Shown: piece after piece, positions 9,198-18,205 of the stretch | Position numbering within the stretch: position 1 is the first letter of the stretch | Layout: each line of letters opens with the position of its first letter | Assembly: GCA_020631375.1 (NCBI GenBank) | Contig: JAHDHJ010000004.1 | Span: 1-45,562, forward strand | DNA length: 45,562 bases | Source: Saprospiraceae bacterium | Lineage (GTDB): Bacteria > Bacteroidota > Bacteroidia > Chitinophagales > Saprospiraceae | Direction: 5' to 3' | Translations under genes and position numbers: made by a program | The notes under the pieces: model-generated | Databases searched by the model: none | The model's input: only the letters and a program-made list of their open reading frames with translations | What the model was told of the DNA's origin: nothing

Positions 9198-9686
9198 TTA
9201 TTGAAATAAATTCCCTTGTTTACCAAATTCCAATGGACGTTCAATTTGTAATAAGCTGGACTTTGTTTCCAACCCACCGGTAAATCCCACCAAATCTCCA
9301 TTCTTACCAATAACCCTATGGCAAGGAACTACAATGGGTATCGGATTCCGGCCATTCGCAGCACCTACTGCCCTTACTGCCTTTGGAGAATTGATGGCAA
9401 GCGCAACATCGGAATAGCTGACGGTTTTTCCATAGGGAATATTAAGTAATTCAGCCCAAACGCTTTTATCAAAATCCGCAGCATCCGACCAGTCCAGTTC
9501 CAAATCAAAAGACTGTCTTTCCCGATTAAAATATTCCCTCAGTTGGCTTACGCAATTTTCTAACTCCGTAGGTATTTGCTCCTCATGTTCCTTGTCTCCC
9601 CACTCAATAGCAGAGATACCTTTATGAGTCATTTTAATGATTAAAGTACCTATAGGTGAATTATAATATGCCTTTGCAATGACCAT
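9198..9686 (-). CDS. ogt: Methylated-DNA-protein-cysteine S-methyltransferase
   Basis: 162 residues. It carries an N-terminal RNase H-like part and the C-terminal helical DNA-binding part with IPYGKTVSYSDVA, AVRAVGAANGRNPIPIVVPC and the acceptor site PCHRVIG (Cys122). The enzyme transfers methyl groups from O6-methylguanine to its own cysteine, repairing alkylated DNA in the cytoplasm. It is complete and of normal length, with no AdaA or AraC domain fused. Its position between tryptophan 2,3-dioxygenase (31 bases upstream) and kynureninase (6 bases downstream) is unusual for a repair protein. Confidence 0.95.
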   Translation of the reverse strand: MVIAKAYYNSPIGTLIIKMTHKGISAIEWGDKEHEEQIPTELENCVSQLREYFNRERQSFDLELDWSDAADFDKSVWAELLNIPYGKTVSYSDVALAINSPKAVRAVGAANGRNPIPIVVPCHRVIGKNGDLVGFTGGLETKSSLLQIERPLEFGKQGNLFQ

Positions 9687-9717
9687 ATGAGGTTAATCTG
9701 TTATATTTTACGGTGAC

Positions 9718-10656
9718 TTAGATGAATTGCTTGGTTCCCCAAGCATCCAATTCTTCTTCAGTCCATAATTCAGGGAAAAAGATAACCCTTTGGTTTTTCG
9801 GAGGCAGGTATTTTTGCCAATTGGTGCCACCTGTCGCAGAAATTTGTTCGGGCTTCCTATCCAAATATTTTACTGCCGAACGATAATGTGCCAGTGGCCA
9901 CCTTACATTCGCATTCAAATCATGTTCCTTGAGCAACTTGATAAGTTCCTGGTTATTTTGTTCTTTTTCGGGCAGCCTTTTATACAATTGCCAAATGTTG
10001 CTATCCTTAACACTCATCCCCAAATCTATGAGTTCTTTAGAGTACTTTTCTTCGAATTGCCTTAAGGTTAATGTTTTTTTGCCAGTAGCAAGTTCGGTTG
10101 CACCTTGTTTCCAATAGAGGTTTTCATACATTTCCATAAAATCGGAATCCATATTGGAATCCTTTCTTTTATTATGATGAAGCAGATTGTTGAAATCAGT
10201 ACTTACAATTTCTATCTTCCGGTATTGTGCAGATTGAAAACCGCTTGCAGGCAATAAGCTCATTCTGAATTTCAGAAATTCTTCTTTGTCCATGCCAGTC
10301 ACCATGATAGAAAAAGAATTGTCAAGGGCATTGAAATATGAGACTATCCGTTTGATTTGTCTTTTGAATAATTCAAGACTCATATTTTCCTCCTTCGCTA
10401 ATCGCTCAAAGGCATCTAGTATCAACCTGAAATATAACTCAGTGATTTGATGGTACATGATGAATATTCGTTCATCCGGAATATTGGTTTTTGGTGTCTG
10501 TAAGCTTAGTAAAGTATCCAAGTGTACATAATCCCAATAAGTTAGGTAATCTGCATACAAGAGACCATCAAGATATGATTGCATATCCTGTCCCATCACT
10601 TGGAATTTCTGCTCTAACTTTTCTAATCTAGTCAGCATGTCATGTGTAAGATCCAT
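9718..10656 (-). CDS. kynA: Tryptophan 2,3-dioxygenase
   Basis: 312 residues. This haem enzyme opens the indole ring of tryptophan to N-formylkynurenine. Characteristic segments are YADYLTYWDYVHLDTLLSLQ (34-53), HQITELYFRLIL with the active-site His69, FRMSLLPASGFQSAQYRKIE (130-149), WPLAHYRSAV with the likely proximal haem ligand His257, and ATGGTNWQKYLPP (274-286). All expected core residues are present. The next two genes on the strand are the methyltransferase and kynureninase, so one transcript probably covers all three. A TAAGTTTG -7 candidate lies at 10676-10683. The missing intermediate step, formylkynurenine hydrolysis, could be served by the cyclase-family enzyme at 32706-33458. Confidence 0.95.
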   Translation of the reverse strand: MDLTHDMLTRLEKLEQKFQVMGQDMQSYLDGLLYADYLTYWDYVHLDTLLSLQTPKTNIPDERIFIMYHQITELYFRLILDAFERLAKEENMSLELFKRQIKRIVSYFNALDNSFSIMVTGMDKEEFLKFRMSLLPASGFQSAQYRKIEIVSTDFNNLLHHNKRKDSNMDSDFMEMYENLYWKQGATELATGKKTLTLRQFEEKYSKELIDLGMSVKDSNIWQLYKRLPEKEQNNQELIKLLKEHDLNANVRWPLAHYRSAVKYLDRKPEQISATGGTNWQKYLPPKNQRVIFFPELWTEEELDAWGTKQFI

Positions 10657-10675
10657 ATATGGTAGTTTGATTTTA

Positions 10676-10683
10676 CAAACTTA
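10676..10683 (-). promoter_or_regulatory. Candidate -7 element (TAAGTTTG) for the kynA cluster
   Basis: Matches TAnnTTTG on the minus strand, 19 bases before the dioxygenase start codon. No TTG is visible at the expected -33 distance, so support is partial. Confidence 0.4.
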
Positions 10684-10823
10684 ATTGTTCTGATAGTTTA
10701 CAGTGTATTTAGATTGTTATAGATAAATAATCATATTTTTTGATTGTGCACGACTAGAATAAATATCTAAAATCCAGTATGTCTATCTGTCCATTTTAAG
10801 CAAAGGTAGGAAATTAGAATAGA

Positions 10824-11183
10824 TTATCTCATAAGTCTCATTCCTAAATAAATACAGAATAAACATAGGCATAAACTTACAATGATATTCAAACTGGCAT
10901 AAAAGAAATTTCCTTGTTCCAATAGCCTAAAGGTTTCCATAGAGAAAGTACTGAAAGTGGAAAAACCACCACAAAAGCCTATCATAAATAGATAACTCAT
11001 GGATTCGGGTAAACCATTTTTGCCAGAGTAAGCAGTAAACATCCCAAGAATAATGCAAGCGATAGCATTTGCAAATAATGTAGCCAAAGGAAAGGCTGAA
11101 GCATAATTGCTTAATAACCGAGCAACCCCAAAACGAACAATGCTCCCTAATCCTCCTCCAATGAATACATAGACATAAGGCAT
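10824..11183 (-). CDS. crcB: Fluoride ion channel CrcB/Fluc
   Basis: 119 residues with four membrane segments, the standard single-domain CrcB that forms antiparallel dimers and lets fluoride leave the cell. Signature segments are GGGLGSIVRFGVARL (9-23), LATLFANAIACIILG with the conserved Asn, and GFCGGFSTFSTFSMETF with the Phe-box and Ser/Thr track. The gene follows the WecA-type transferase with only three bases between and is probably co-transcribed with it. I saw no fluoride-riboswitch-like leader upstream of the pair. Confidence 0.93.
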   Translation of the reverse strand: MPYVYVFIGGGLGSIVRFGVARLLSNYASAFPLATLFANAIACIILGMFTAYSGKNGLPESMSYLFMIGFCGGFSTFSTFSMETFRLLEQGNFFYASLNIIVSLCLCLFCIYLGMRLMR

Positions 11184-11186
11184 AGC

Positions 11187-12260
11187 TTAGGTATTGGCAT
11201 TTCGGATGATTCTTATCCTCCTTGTATATAAATAAAGTGTTCCGGAAGAAACCGTGGCAATGCCTAATAACAGAAGTATGAGGTTAAGCGACCCAATATC
11301 TTGTAAAAAATAAACAAGTAGAATAAAGCAGACATTAACAAAAATAAGGGTAATCGTCCCTTGGGTATGGGACATGCCACAATCCAATAATAAATGATGA
11401 ATATGGGTTTTGTCAGGATAGAAGGGAGAATGTCCTTTAGCCATTCTGGTCACGAATACTCGTAGGGTATCAAACAAAGGAATGATTAATACTCCTATAG
11501 CGACTGCCGGTGTGGATTTAATAACCAAATTCGGATGCACTTCCATGAGGAGTGGGTCGCCATTATGTTCAATGAATTTAAGAGTAAGTATCGAGGAGAT
11601 TAATCCTAATAATAAAGACCCCGTATCTCCCATGAAAATTTTGGCGGGGGTGAAATTATAATTTAGGAAAGCCACTGTTGCTCCGATTGATGAAAAGGCA
11701 ACCATGGCCATATCCATACGGTCTATTAATAAGAACCAAGCACCAAAAGATAGTGAAATCAAAATCGAAATACTACCAGCCAGACCATTGATGCCATCTA
11801 TCAAATTAAATGCGTTGATGATGATGAATATCGTAAATATACTTAGGATTACGGCAAATGCTTCGGGTAAATCATATACCCCAAAGATACCATATAGGCT
11901 GGTGATTTTAATATTGGCGCGATAAACCAGAATAGTAGCAGCCATGAGTTGGCCTACCATTTTTTTATAAGGAGACATAGGTGCGATATCATCCTTTGCT
12001 CCCATGAGAAAGATAATGACAAAAGCAGCTAAAATATATTGTAAATCACCAAAGGCCTCAAAGGGAGTCCACATTACAATAGAAAAAATAACTCCAGCGA
12101 ATATTCCAATCCCTCCGAGAGAAGGTGTTATCTCCGTATGGGAGTGTCTTTCGGTAGGAATATCGACTAGGTTTTTTTGCTTCGCAACGCTTATAATCGA
12201 GGGAATTGCAAAAAAAGTGACTGAAAATGCCGTTATGAAACTAAGTATGATATCGTACAT
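11187..12260 (-). CDS. WecA/MraY-family undecaprenyl-phosphate sugar-1-phosphate transferase
   Basis: 357 residues, about ten to eleven membrane helices. The family joins a UDP-sugar phosphate to undecaprenyl phosphate, the first step of O-antigen, teichoic-acid-like or other surface-glycan synthesis. Motifs are PTERHSHTEITPSLGGIGIF (35-54), LMGAKDDIAPMSPYKKM with the Asp pair, NAFNLIDGINGLAG, NYNFTPAKIFMGDTGSLLLG and the C-terminal HIHHLLLDCGMSH. The His-rich end and the DGINGL motif place it in the WecA/TagO/RgpG branch rather than with MraY itself. The sugar (GlcNAc is common) is inferred. It precedes crcB on the same transcript and diverges from the TPR gene. Confidence 0.88.
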   Translation of the reverse strand: MYDIILSFITAFSVTFFAIPSIISVAKQKNLVDIPTERHSHTEITPSLGGIGIFAGVIFSIVMWTPFEAFGDLQYILAAFVIIFLMGAKDDIAPMSPYKKMVGQLMAATILVYRANIKITSLYGIFGVYDLPEAFAVILSIFTIFIIINAFNLIDGINGLAGSISILISLSFGAWFLLIDRMDMAMVAFSSIGATVAFLNYNFTPAKIFMGDTGSLLLGLISSILTLKFIEHNGDPLLMEVHPNLVIKSTPAVAIGVLIIPLFDTLRVFVTRMAKGHSPFYPDKTHIHHLLLDCGMSHTQGTITLIFVNVCFILLVYFLQDIGSLNLILLLLGIATVSSGTLYLYTRRIRIIRNANT

Positions 12261-12426
12261 CAGTATTTGCTTGTTTGAGCATTTATAAGCTTCAAAAGCC
12301 TTACTCAGATTGCGAAATTAAGACAAAGGCGTTAATAATGGTAAATTTTAATAGCCAATTGATAGAATTAAGTGATATTACTTTTTAATAAAGCCATAAT
12401 TTCAACAGATTAAGAGTATATTAGGA

Positions 12427-13608
12427 ATGATGATGAAGTATTCAGTATTGATTTTTTTCTATTTGTCTTTCTGTTTTTCTATAAAGGGGCAAGCTATAGA
12501 TTATTCTGCATTCCAAGCAGGAGCATTGCACAAGAAAAAAGGAGAATATGAAGAAGCTGTCGTACATTTTTCCGAATTCATATTCAAGTACCCGAATAAA
12601 ACTGCCCAAGTTTATCTCGATAGGGGCTACTCTTATTTGTACTTGAAAAAATTTGATAATGCTATAAATGATTTTCAAAAATTCCAAGAAATGGAACCTA
12701 ATAAATCATTAGGATTCTTTGCATTGGGAAAAACCTATTACCAATTAAAACAATTCAATATTTCTATACAAAATTTTAATGATGCTCTAGCAGTGCAACC
12801 TTTGGATCCGCGTTCTCTTAATGACAGGGGAATGGCAAAATGTAGGCTTAATGATTTTGATGGAGCCATTAAGGATTTCATAAAAGCAACAACGATTGAT
12901 ACTAGTTTCGCAATGGCATTCAACAATGCAGGAGCAGCTAGGTATTATAATCAGGATATAGAGAATCCTATAAAAAAAGACATAAAGGATGCGGTTATGT
13001 TTTTTACCAAAGCCATAGAAAACGACCCTACACTATCCATAGCCTATAGAAACAGAGGTGCAATGAATTTATTTCTTGGCAATTTGGATTTGTCTATCAA
13101 AGATTTGACCATTGCTGCCAAACTCGAACCTAAATTGGCAGTCATTCCTTTTTATAAAGCGATTGTCTTGGCAGAAAAGAAAAGATATTCCGCTTCCTTG
13201 GAAAACTTGGAAAAGGCAATAAAATTAGATCCCGAATTTTATTATTCTTACGAAGAAATGGGAGATGTGTTGACTAAGATGAAACAATATGAAAAAGCAG
13301 AATCTTTCTATAAAACAGCTATTGCGAAAACAAAAAACCAAACTTATGAGGGCTTGATGTATTATAAGCTTGGCATAGTATCTGCATTAAAAAAAAGTAA
13401 GGGTGAAATGTACATTAATTTAAAAAAAGCAAGGAAATTAGGGGCATTCAAAGATCGGGCAGTTTATACAAAATTCTTTGGAATTACAGCGTTCAATAAA
13501 TACCGGAAAGAAAAGAAATTCAGGAAATTCACAAAGTCGATTACTAGGGTCAAGAAAGAGAACAAATTCGCCCAATCCGAGCTTAGATGGTTCCGCATGT
13601 ATGATTAA
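12427..13608 (+). CDS. Secreted tetratricopeptide-repeat protein
   Basis: 393 residues. The start is ambiguous among three adjacent ATG codons (12427, 12430, 12433), which changes little. A signal peptide ends near KGQA. The body is a series of TPR units from about residue 30 to 320, with typical pairs such as YEEAVVHFSEFIFKYPN, FDNAINDFQKFQEMEPN, FDGAIKDFIKATTIDTS and YEKAESFYKTAIAKTK. The last 70 residues are Lys/Arg-rich without TPR signature. Such proteins are scaffolds; no partner can be named. It is followed after 76 bases by pyruvate kinase, which has its own promoter candidate. Confidence 0.8.
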   Translation: MMMKYSVLIFFYLSFCFSIKGQAIDYSAFQAGALHKKKGEYEEAVVHFSEFIFKYPNKTAQVYLDRGYSYLYLKKFDNAINDFQKFQEMEPNKSLGFFALGKTYYQLKQFNISIQNFNDALAVQPLDPRSLNDRGMAKCRLNDFDGAIKDFIKATTIDTSFAMAFNNAGAARYYNQDIENPIKKDIKDAVMFFTKAIENDPTLSIAYRNRGAMNLFLGNLDLSIKDLTIAAKLEPKLAVIPFYKAIVLAEKKRYSASLENLEKAIKLDPEFYYSYEEMGDVLTKMKQYEKAESFYKTAIAKTKNQTYEGLMYYKLGIVSALKKSKGEMYINLKKARKLGAFKDRAVYTKFFGITAFNKYRKEKKFRKFTKSITRVKKENKFAQSELRWFRMYD

Positions 13609-13662
13609 AATTTTTAATCTATCTGAGGTTAATCTGCGGACTAAGGAATTAAATCCTATTTT

Positions 13663-13670
13663 TACATTTG
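13663..13670 (+). promoter_or_regulatory. Candidate -7 element (TACATTTG) for pyruvate kinase
   Basis: Matches TAnnTTTG, 14 bases before the pyk start codon. This implies a very short leader. No clear TTG -33 element is visible. Confidence 0.4.
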
Positions 13671-13684
13671 AATAAACCAGGATT

Positions 13685-15115
13685 ATGCAAATAGAAGATC
13701 AACAAAGGACCAAAATAGTTGCCACAATCGGTCCGGCTTCCGACTCATACGACAACTTACTTGAGTTGGTTAAAGTCGGAGTGAATGTTTTTAGGCTCAA
13801 TTTTTCCCATGGGAAACACGAGGATCACCTCAAGGTCATCAACAGGATAAATTATATTAATGAAAAATATAACCTGCACATTGGAATACTTTGTGATTTA
13901 CAAGGACCGAAGTTGAGGGTGGGACAAATGGAGGGAGATGGATTGCCGATAGCACAAGGAGACATCTTGACGTTTACGAATGAGGAGTGCATCGGAACCA
14001 AGGATAAAATCTATATGAGTTATGAGAAATTTGCAGAAGATGTGCAGGTAGGCGAAAAAGTGCTCGTAGATGATGGCAAAATCGTTTTGCAAGTGGTCGA
14101 AACCAATAAGGTTGATACTGTAAGGTTAGAAGTAAAACACGGAGGAATCCTTTCCTCCAGAAAAGGAGTGAACCTGCCTAATACGAATATTACTCTTCCC
14201 TCTATGACTGAAAAAGACGAAAGGGATTTGGAATTCATACTAGGACAAAATATACATTGGATAGCACTTTCTTTTGTTCGGAAAGCGAAAGACGTAAAGG
14301 AATTGATAAAAAAGATAAGGGACAAGGGACATCCTGCAAAAGTTATTGCGAAGATAGAAAAACCCGAAGCCATTAAAAATATCAAATCCATCATTAAGGC
14401 TTCCAATGGTATCATGGTGGCAAGAGGGGATTTGGGGATTGAAGTCCCAATGGAAAAATTGCCATTAATACAGAAAGACATCATAAAAAGATGTATCCAA
14501 AGAGCAAGGCCGGTAATTGTCGCAACACAAATGATGGATAGCATGATTACGAGTCCTTCCCCTACAAGGGCGGAAATCACAGATGTTGCAAATGCAGTTT
14601 TGGACGGTGCGGATGCAGTGATGTTGAGTGGGGAAACATCCGTGGGGAAACATCCCTTGCTAGTGGTCAAAGCAATGAATAAGATAATTGCGGAAGCAGA
14701 AAAATTCTATAATTCACCACATACTCCCAAAGCCAACGAAAAATCAAGGACATTCCTTTCCGATGTAATCTGCTTTAATGCAGGCAAAACCTCGGATGAA
14801 ATAAAAGCCAAGGCAATAATAGGAATGACAAGCTCCGGATATACGGCATTCAAAGTTTCCAGTTGCAGACCCAAAGCAAACATTTATATCTTTTCAGACC
14901 AACAATACATGCTTTCTATCCTTAACCTAGTTTGGGGAGTCAAATGCTTTTATTATGACAAATTCACATCTACGGACGAAACGATCACTGATGTGACAGA
15001 AATCCTAAAAAATGCAGGAGAGATAAAAGTAGGAGAGACGATAGTAAATACAGGAAGTATGCCTTTGCACCAGAGATACCGGACGAATATGCTGAAGATT
15101 ACCACAGTCGAGTAG
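13685..15115 (+). CDS. pyk: Pyruvate kinase
   Basis: 476 residues, normal for a bacterial type without an extra C-terminal domain. It makes pyruvate and ATP from phosphoenolpyruvate and ADP at the end of glycolysis. The start TKIVATIGPASDSYDNL and NVFRLNFSHGKHEDH carry nucleotide and metal contacts. The small lid domain follows (about 70-170), then VIAKIEKPEAIKNI with the catalytic lysine region, MVARGDLGIEVPMEKLP, PVIVATQMMDSM and DAVMLSGETSVGKHP. The C-terminal third is the regulatory domain. All key motifs are intact. It has its own promoter candidate and no tight neighbour downstream. Confidence 0.96.
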   Translation: MQIEDQQRTKIVATIGPASDSYDNLLELVKVGVNVFRLNFSHGKHEDHLKVINRINYINEKYNLHIGILCDLQGPKLRVGQMEGDGLPIAQGDILTFTNEECIGTKDKIYMSYEKFAEDVQVGEKVLVDDGKIVLQVVETNKVDTVRLEVKHGGILSSRKGVNLPNTNITLPSMTEKDERDLEFILGQNIHWIALSFVRKAKDVKELIKKIRDKGHPAKVIAKIEKPEAIKNIKSIIKASNGIMVARGDLGIEVPMEKLPLIQKDIIKRCIQRARPVIVATQMMDSMITSPSPTRAEITDVANAVLDGADAVMLSGETSVGKHPLLVVKAMNKIIAEAEKFYNSPHTPKANEKSRTFLSDVICFNAGKTSDEIKAKAIIGMTSSGYTAFKVSSCRPKANIYIFSDQQYMLSILNLVWGVKCFYYDKFTSTDETITDVTEILKNAGEIKVGETIVNTGSMPLHQRYRTNMLKITTVE

Positions 15116-15253
15116 CATTAACATTTTCAATCGCTTTTTTTACATAAGCTTTATAATACGGGAATTCAAAATCAACTATCTTTATAATATCTATCCAGAA
15201 GGTTTTGTCATGAAAAGAGTTCCTTTGCCAAGGATTACTAAGCCTAAAAAATA

Positions 15254-15290
15254 GTGACTATTATGGATAGTTTAAGGTCATAATAGTAAC
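15254..15290. repeat. Inverted repeat in the gap after pyk
   Basis: GTGACTATTATG (15254-15265) pairs with CATAATAGTAAC (15279-15290), 11 of 12 positions, around a 13-base loop. No T run follows, so it is not an obvious terminator. The rest of the 278-base gap shows nothing I recognise. Confidence 0.35.
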
Positions 15291-15393
15291 CCTTGCTAAT
15301 TTATCCAATGGCAATAAGTTGAATTAGTCATTTAGTACTTATCCGCACCAAAGCAGAAATTTAATAATTGAAAAATAAAAACGATAAACCAAA

Positions 15394-16398
15394 ATGAAAA
15401 TTATTATCCCAATGGCGGGACGAGGGTCAAGGTTACGCCCACATACACTAACAGTACCCAAACCGCTAGTACCGGTAGCAGGAAAACCAATCGTACAGAG
15501 ATTAGTAGAAGATTTGGCATCTTCATTTAAGGAAGAGGTGGATGAAATTGCTTTTATAATAGGGGATTTCGGGGAGCAGGTAGAAAAGGATTTATTGGAA
15601 ATTGCCAAGAATCTGGGAGCAAAGGGTTCCATTTATCACCAAACAGAACCATTGGGAACGGCACATGCCATATTATGCGCTAAGCCCAGCCTTTCCGGCA
15701 ATGTTATTGTAGCATTTGCAGATACATTGTTCCGTGCTGATTTTTCTTTCGATAAGGATTTGGATGGGATAATCTGGACGCAACAAGTAGCAGACCCATC
15801 AGCATATGGAGTCGTGAAACTTGACAATGACGGATATATTACCGATTTTATAGAAAAACCGGAAACATTTGTTTCTGACAAAGCGATTGTAGGAATTTAT
15901 TATTTCAATGATGGGGAAAACCTAAGGGATGAACTACAATATTTACTAGATAATGATATTAAGGACAAAGGAGAATACCAACTCACCAATGCCCTTGAAA
16001 ATATGAAAGCCAAAGGCTTGAAATTCAAACCGGGGATTATAGACGAATGGTTGGATTGTGGAAATAAGAAAGCAGTAGTCCATGCCAACCAAAGGGTTCT
16101 GGAATTTGATAAGGATAAGGACATCGTCCACCCATCCGCGAATACTGATGGCTCGATTATCATTCCTCCTTGTTTCATAGGAGCGAATGCAAAAATCACA
16201 AATTCAATTATAGGACCACACGTCTCCATAGGGCACAATACGAATATTGTAAATGCTGTTATAAGAAATAGTGTTATACAAAATGAATCCAATATAGAAA
16301 ATGCCCACTTGGAAGACTCCATGTTGGGGAATAAGGCAGATTACAAAGGAAGACCGTCCGTTATCAGCCTTGGTGATTATTCAAATTATAGTTCATGA
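15394..16398 (+). CDS. Sugar-phosphate nucleotidyltransferase with left-handed beta-helix tail
   Basis: 334 residues. The N-terminal Rossmann-like domain opens with IIPMAGRGSRLRPHTLTVPK and PLVPVAGKPIVQ, the nucleotide-binding signature of glucose-1-phosphate thymidylyl/uridylyltransferases. AFADTLF holds the metal-binding Asp, IEKP the sugar-side Glu-Lys, and DEWLDCGNK a further substrate contact. The C-terminal third (from about 245) has hexapeptide-like repeats (IIPPCFIGANAKITNSIIGP, VSIGHNTNIVNAVI), so it is a two-domain enzyme. Substrate is not certain from sequence; NDP-hexose synthesis for surface glycans is likely. It overlaps the next TPR gene by four bases (ATGA). A paralog is at 43267-44265. 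Confidence 0.85.
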   Translation: MKIIIPMAGRGSRLRPHTLTVPKPLVPVAGKPIVQRLVEDLASSFKEEVDEIAFIIGDFGEQVEKDLLEIAKNLGAKGSIYHQTEPLGTAHAILCAKPSLSGNVIVAFADTLFRADFSFDKDLDGIIWTQQVADPSAYGVVKLDNDGYITDFIEKPETFVSDKAIVGIYYFNDGENLRDELQYLLDNDIKDKGEYQLTNALENMKAKGLKFKPGIIDEWLDCGNKKAVVHANQRVLEFDKDKDIVHPSANTDGSIIIPPCFIGANAKITNSIIGPHVSIGHNTNIVNAVIRNSVIQNESNIENAHLEDSMLGNKADYKGRPSVISLGDYSNYSS

Positions 16399-18107
16399 TG
16401 AAATCCTTTAGGAACCATATTCTTTTGATTCTTTTAGTTTTAATTTGCTCGGATGTTGTCGCACAATTGAAAGATAGACCCTTGCTAGCAGATATAGAAA
16501 TACAGAAAATATTCATAGATGCCAATAGGGAAAAACTTTTGGGACATTACCAAGATGCCGCATATCTTTTCAGGGAAGTACTGAACAAAGATCCGAAAAA
16601 CCATTCGGCAGCCTACGAATTGGCAAGAATGTATGACGTTTTGGAAGAAGATGCAATGGCATTGAAAACCATAGAAAAGGCAGTGAAACTAGCCCCTGAA
16701 AATGTTTGGTACATGGACTTCCATGGTCAGGTCTTGGAACGGAATGGAAGACCCGGAAAGGCAGCCGAAGTATATGGCAAACTAACAAGAATCCATCCGG
16801 ATAATGAATATTTCCTTTTTCAACAAGCCTATTATTTTATCAAGGCAGACAAGCCCGGTTCAGCCGTTGTCATTTATGACAAGATTGAAAAAATGATAGG
16901 AGTCAATGAAGAATTGGCAAGGAAAAAATATATGCTTTATTATGGAATGAATGATAAGAAAGCATCAGAAGAAGAATTGGGCAAACTGATAAAAGCTTAT
17001 CCTGGAGAAACTAATTATTTACACATTCTAGCTGAGTTCTACAAAAAAGAAGAGAGGGGGAAAGATTTGCAAAAGACATATGAAAAAATCCTTAGTCTAA
17101 ATCCCAATGATGCAGAAGCCAATCTCGCATTAGCGGAATCGTATAAGAAAAATGAGGATCACCTTAAATATCTTGCAGCAATAAAACCCACAATCACCAA
17201 GTCAGATGTGGATATAGACATCAAAGTGAGGGAGTTGTTTCCCTATATAGGAATCATTGGGGAAACAAAAGACAATGAAGTGAAAGTCGCAGCCTTGGAA
17301 CTAGGGGAAACATTAGCTTTAGCCCACCCTCAAGAAGCTAAAGCACATTCTCTTTATGCAGACATGTTGTACCATTCCGGACAGACGAAGGCAGCATTGA
17401 AAGAATACAAAAAGACACTGGATTTTGATAAAAGTGTATTTCCTGTATGGGAACAAATCATGTATATTCATGCAGAGTCCCAAGAAATGAAAGAGCTTAT
17501 CCAAGTAACGGAAAAAGCCTTGGATTTCTTTCCGAACCACGCCAAGGTTTATTATATGAATGGTTTTGCACAAAGTTTCTTAGGCAAGGAGGGAGAAGCT
17601 GTGAATATGTTTGAACAGGCATTGATGATGGCAGGAAAAAACACGTCATTGAAATATGAAATATGCAATCGTTTGGGAGTTTCCTATTTCAACCTGAAAA
17701 AATATGAACGTTCAGACAAGATGTTTGAAAGGGCATTGGAATTATCGCCCAAAGGATATTCAGCATTACATAATTATAGCTACCACCTTTCCAAAAGAGG
17801 AAAAGAGTTGGACAAGGCAAAAGATATGTCGATTCGTGCCAATGAATTGAATCCCGGACAACCTGCATTCCAAACCAATTTGGGAGCTATTCTTTTCAAA
17901 ATGGAAAAATACAAAGAAGCCAAAGCTTGGATAGAAAAAGCCTTGAATTCCGGTGGCAATAAATTGCCAATGACCATAGAATTGTATGGAGATATTTTGT
18001 ATAAAGAAGGAGACAAGACCAAGGCTTTGGAAAGTTGGCAATCAGCCAAAGAACTAGGAGGGAATTCCAAGGAATTGGAACAAAAGATAATGGATCAGAA
18101 AATGTAG
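16395..18107 (+). CDS. Large secreted tetratricopeptide-repeat protein
   Basis: 570 residues with a signal peptide ending near VVAQ (residue 23). Nearly the whole mature protein is TPR repeats, for example YQDAAYLFREVLNKDPKNHS, MALKTIEKAVKLAPENVWY, KAAEVYGKLTRIHPDN, YERSDKMFERALELSP and YKEAKAWIEKALNSGG; I estimate twelve or more units. The start ATG overlaps the stop of the nucleotidyltransferase gene, which implies translational coupling. A likely role is a periplasmic or outer-membrane scaffold, perhaps in polysaccharide export or lipoprotein complexes; this is inference. A strong terminator follows. Confidence 0.82.
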   Translation: MMKSFRNHILLILLVLICSDVVAQLKDRPLLADIEIQKIFIDANREKLLGHYQDAAYLFREVLNKDPKNHSAAYELARMYDVLEEDAMALKTIEKAVKLAPENVWYMDFHGQVLERNGRPGKAAEVYGKLTRIHPDNEYFLFQQAYYFIKADKPGSAVVIYDKIEKMIGVNEELARKKYMLYYGMNDKKASEEELGKLIKAYPGETNYLHILAEFYKKEERGKDLQKTYEKILSLNPNDAEANLALAESYKKNEDHLKYLAAIKPTITKSDVDIDIKVRELFPYIGIIGETKDNEVKVAALELGETLALAHPQEAKAHSLYADMLYHSGQTKAALKEYKKTLDFDKSVFPVWEQIMYIHAESQEMKELIQVTEKALDFFPNHAKVYYMNGFAQSFLGKEGEAVNMFEQALMMAGKNTSLKYEICNRLGVSYFNLKKYERSDKMFERALELSPKGYSALHNYSYHLSKRGKELDKAKDMSIRANELNPGQPAFQTNLGAILFKMEKYKEAKAWIEKALNSGGNKLPMTIELYGDILYKEGDKTKALESWQSAKELGGNSKELEQKIMDQKM

Positions 18108-18130
18108 TCACAAATTCTGCTCAAGGGAAA

Positions 18131-18156
18131 CAGGCATCAGGAAATCTTGATGCCTG
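18131..18156 (+). terminator. Rho-independent terminator after TPR gene
   Basis: A perfect 9-bp stem, CAGGCATCA/TGATGCCTG, with an 8-base loop, followed by TTTTTATTTT. It ends the nucleotidyltransferase-TPR transcript. Confidence 0.8.
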
Positions 18157-18205
18157 TTTTTATTTTGGAACTGGTTTGAAAAAATCTTTTTTTAAAAGAA
18201 AATTT

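Noticed and set aside
12261-12426. Possible fluoride riboswitch before the wecA-crcB pair
   Set aside because: The divergent gap is short and I saw no leader resembling the crcB riboswitch core.
14020-14670. A 216-codon frame on the minus strand opposite pyruvate kinase
   Set aside because: It lies wholly within the pyk gene, whose motifs are intact; the protein has no family features and is a shadow of the coding strand.
15900-16322. A 140-codon minus-strand frame inside the nucleotidyltransferase gene
   Set aside because: Antisense shadow of the beta-helix repeats.
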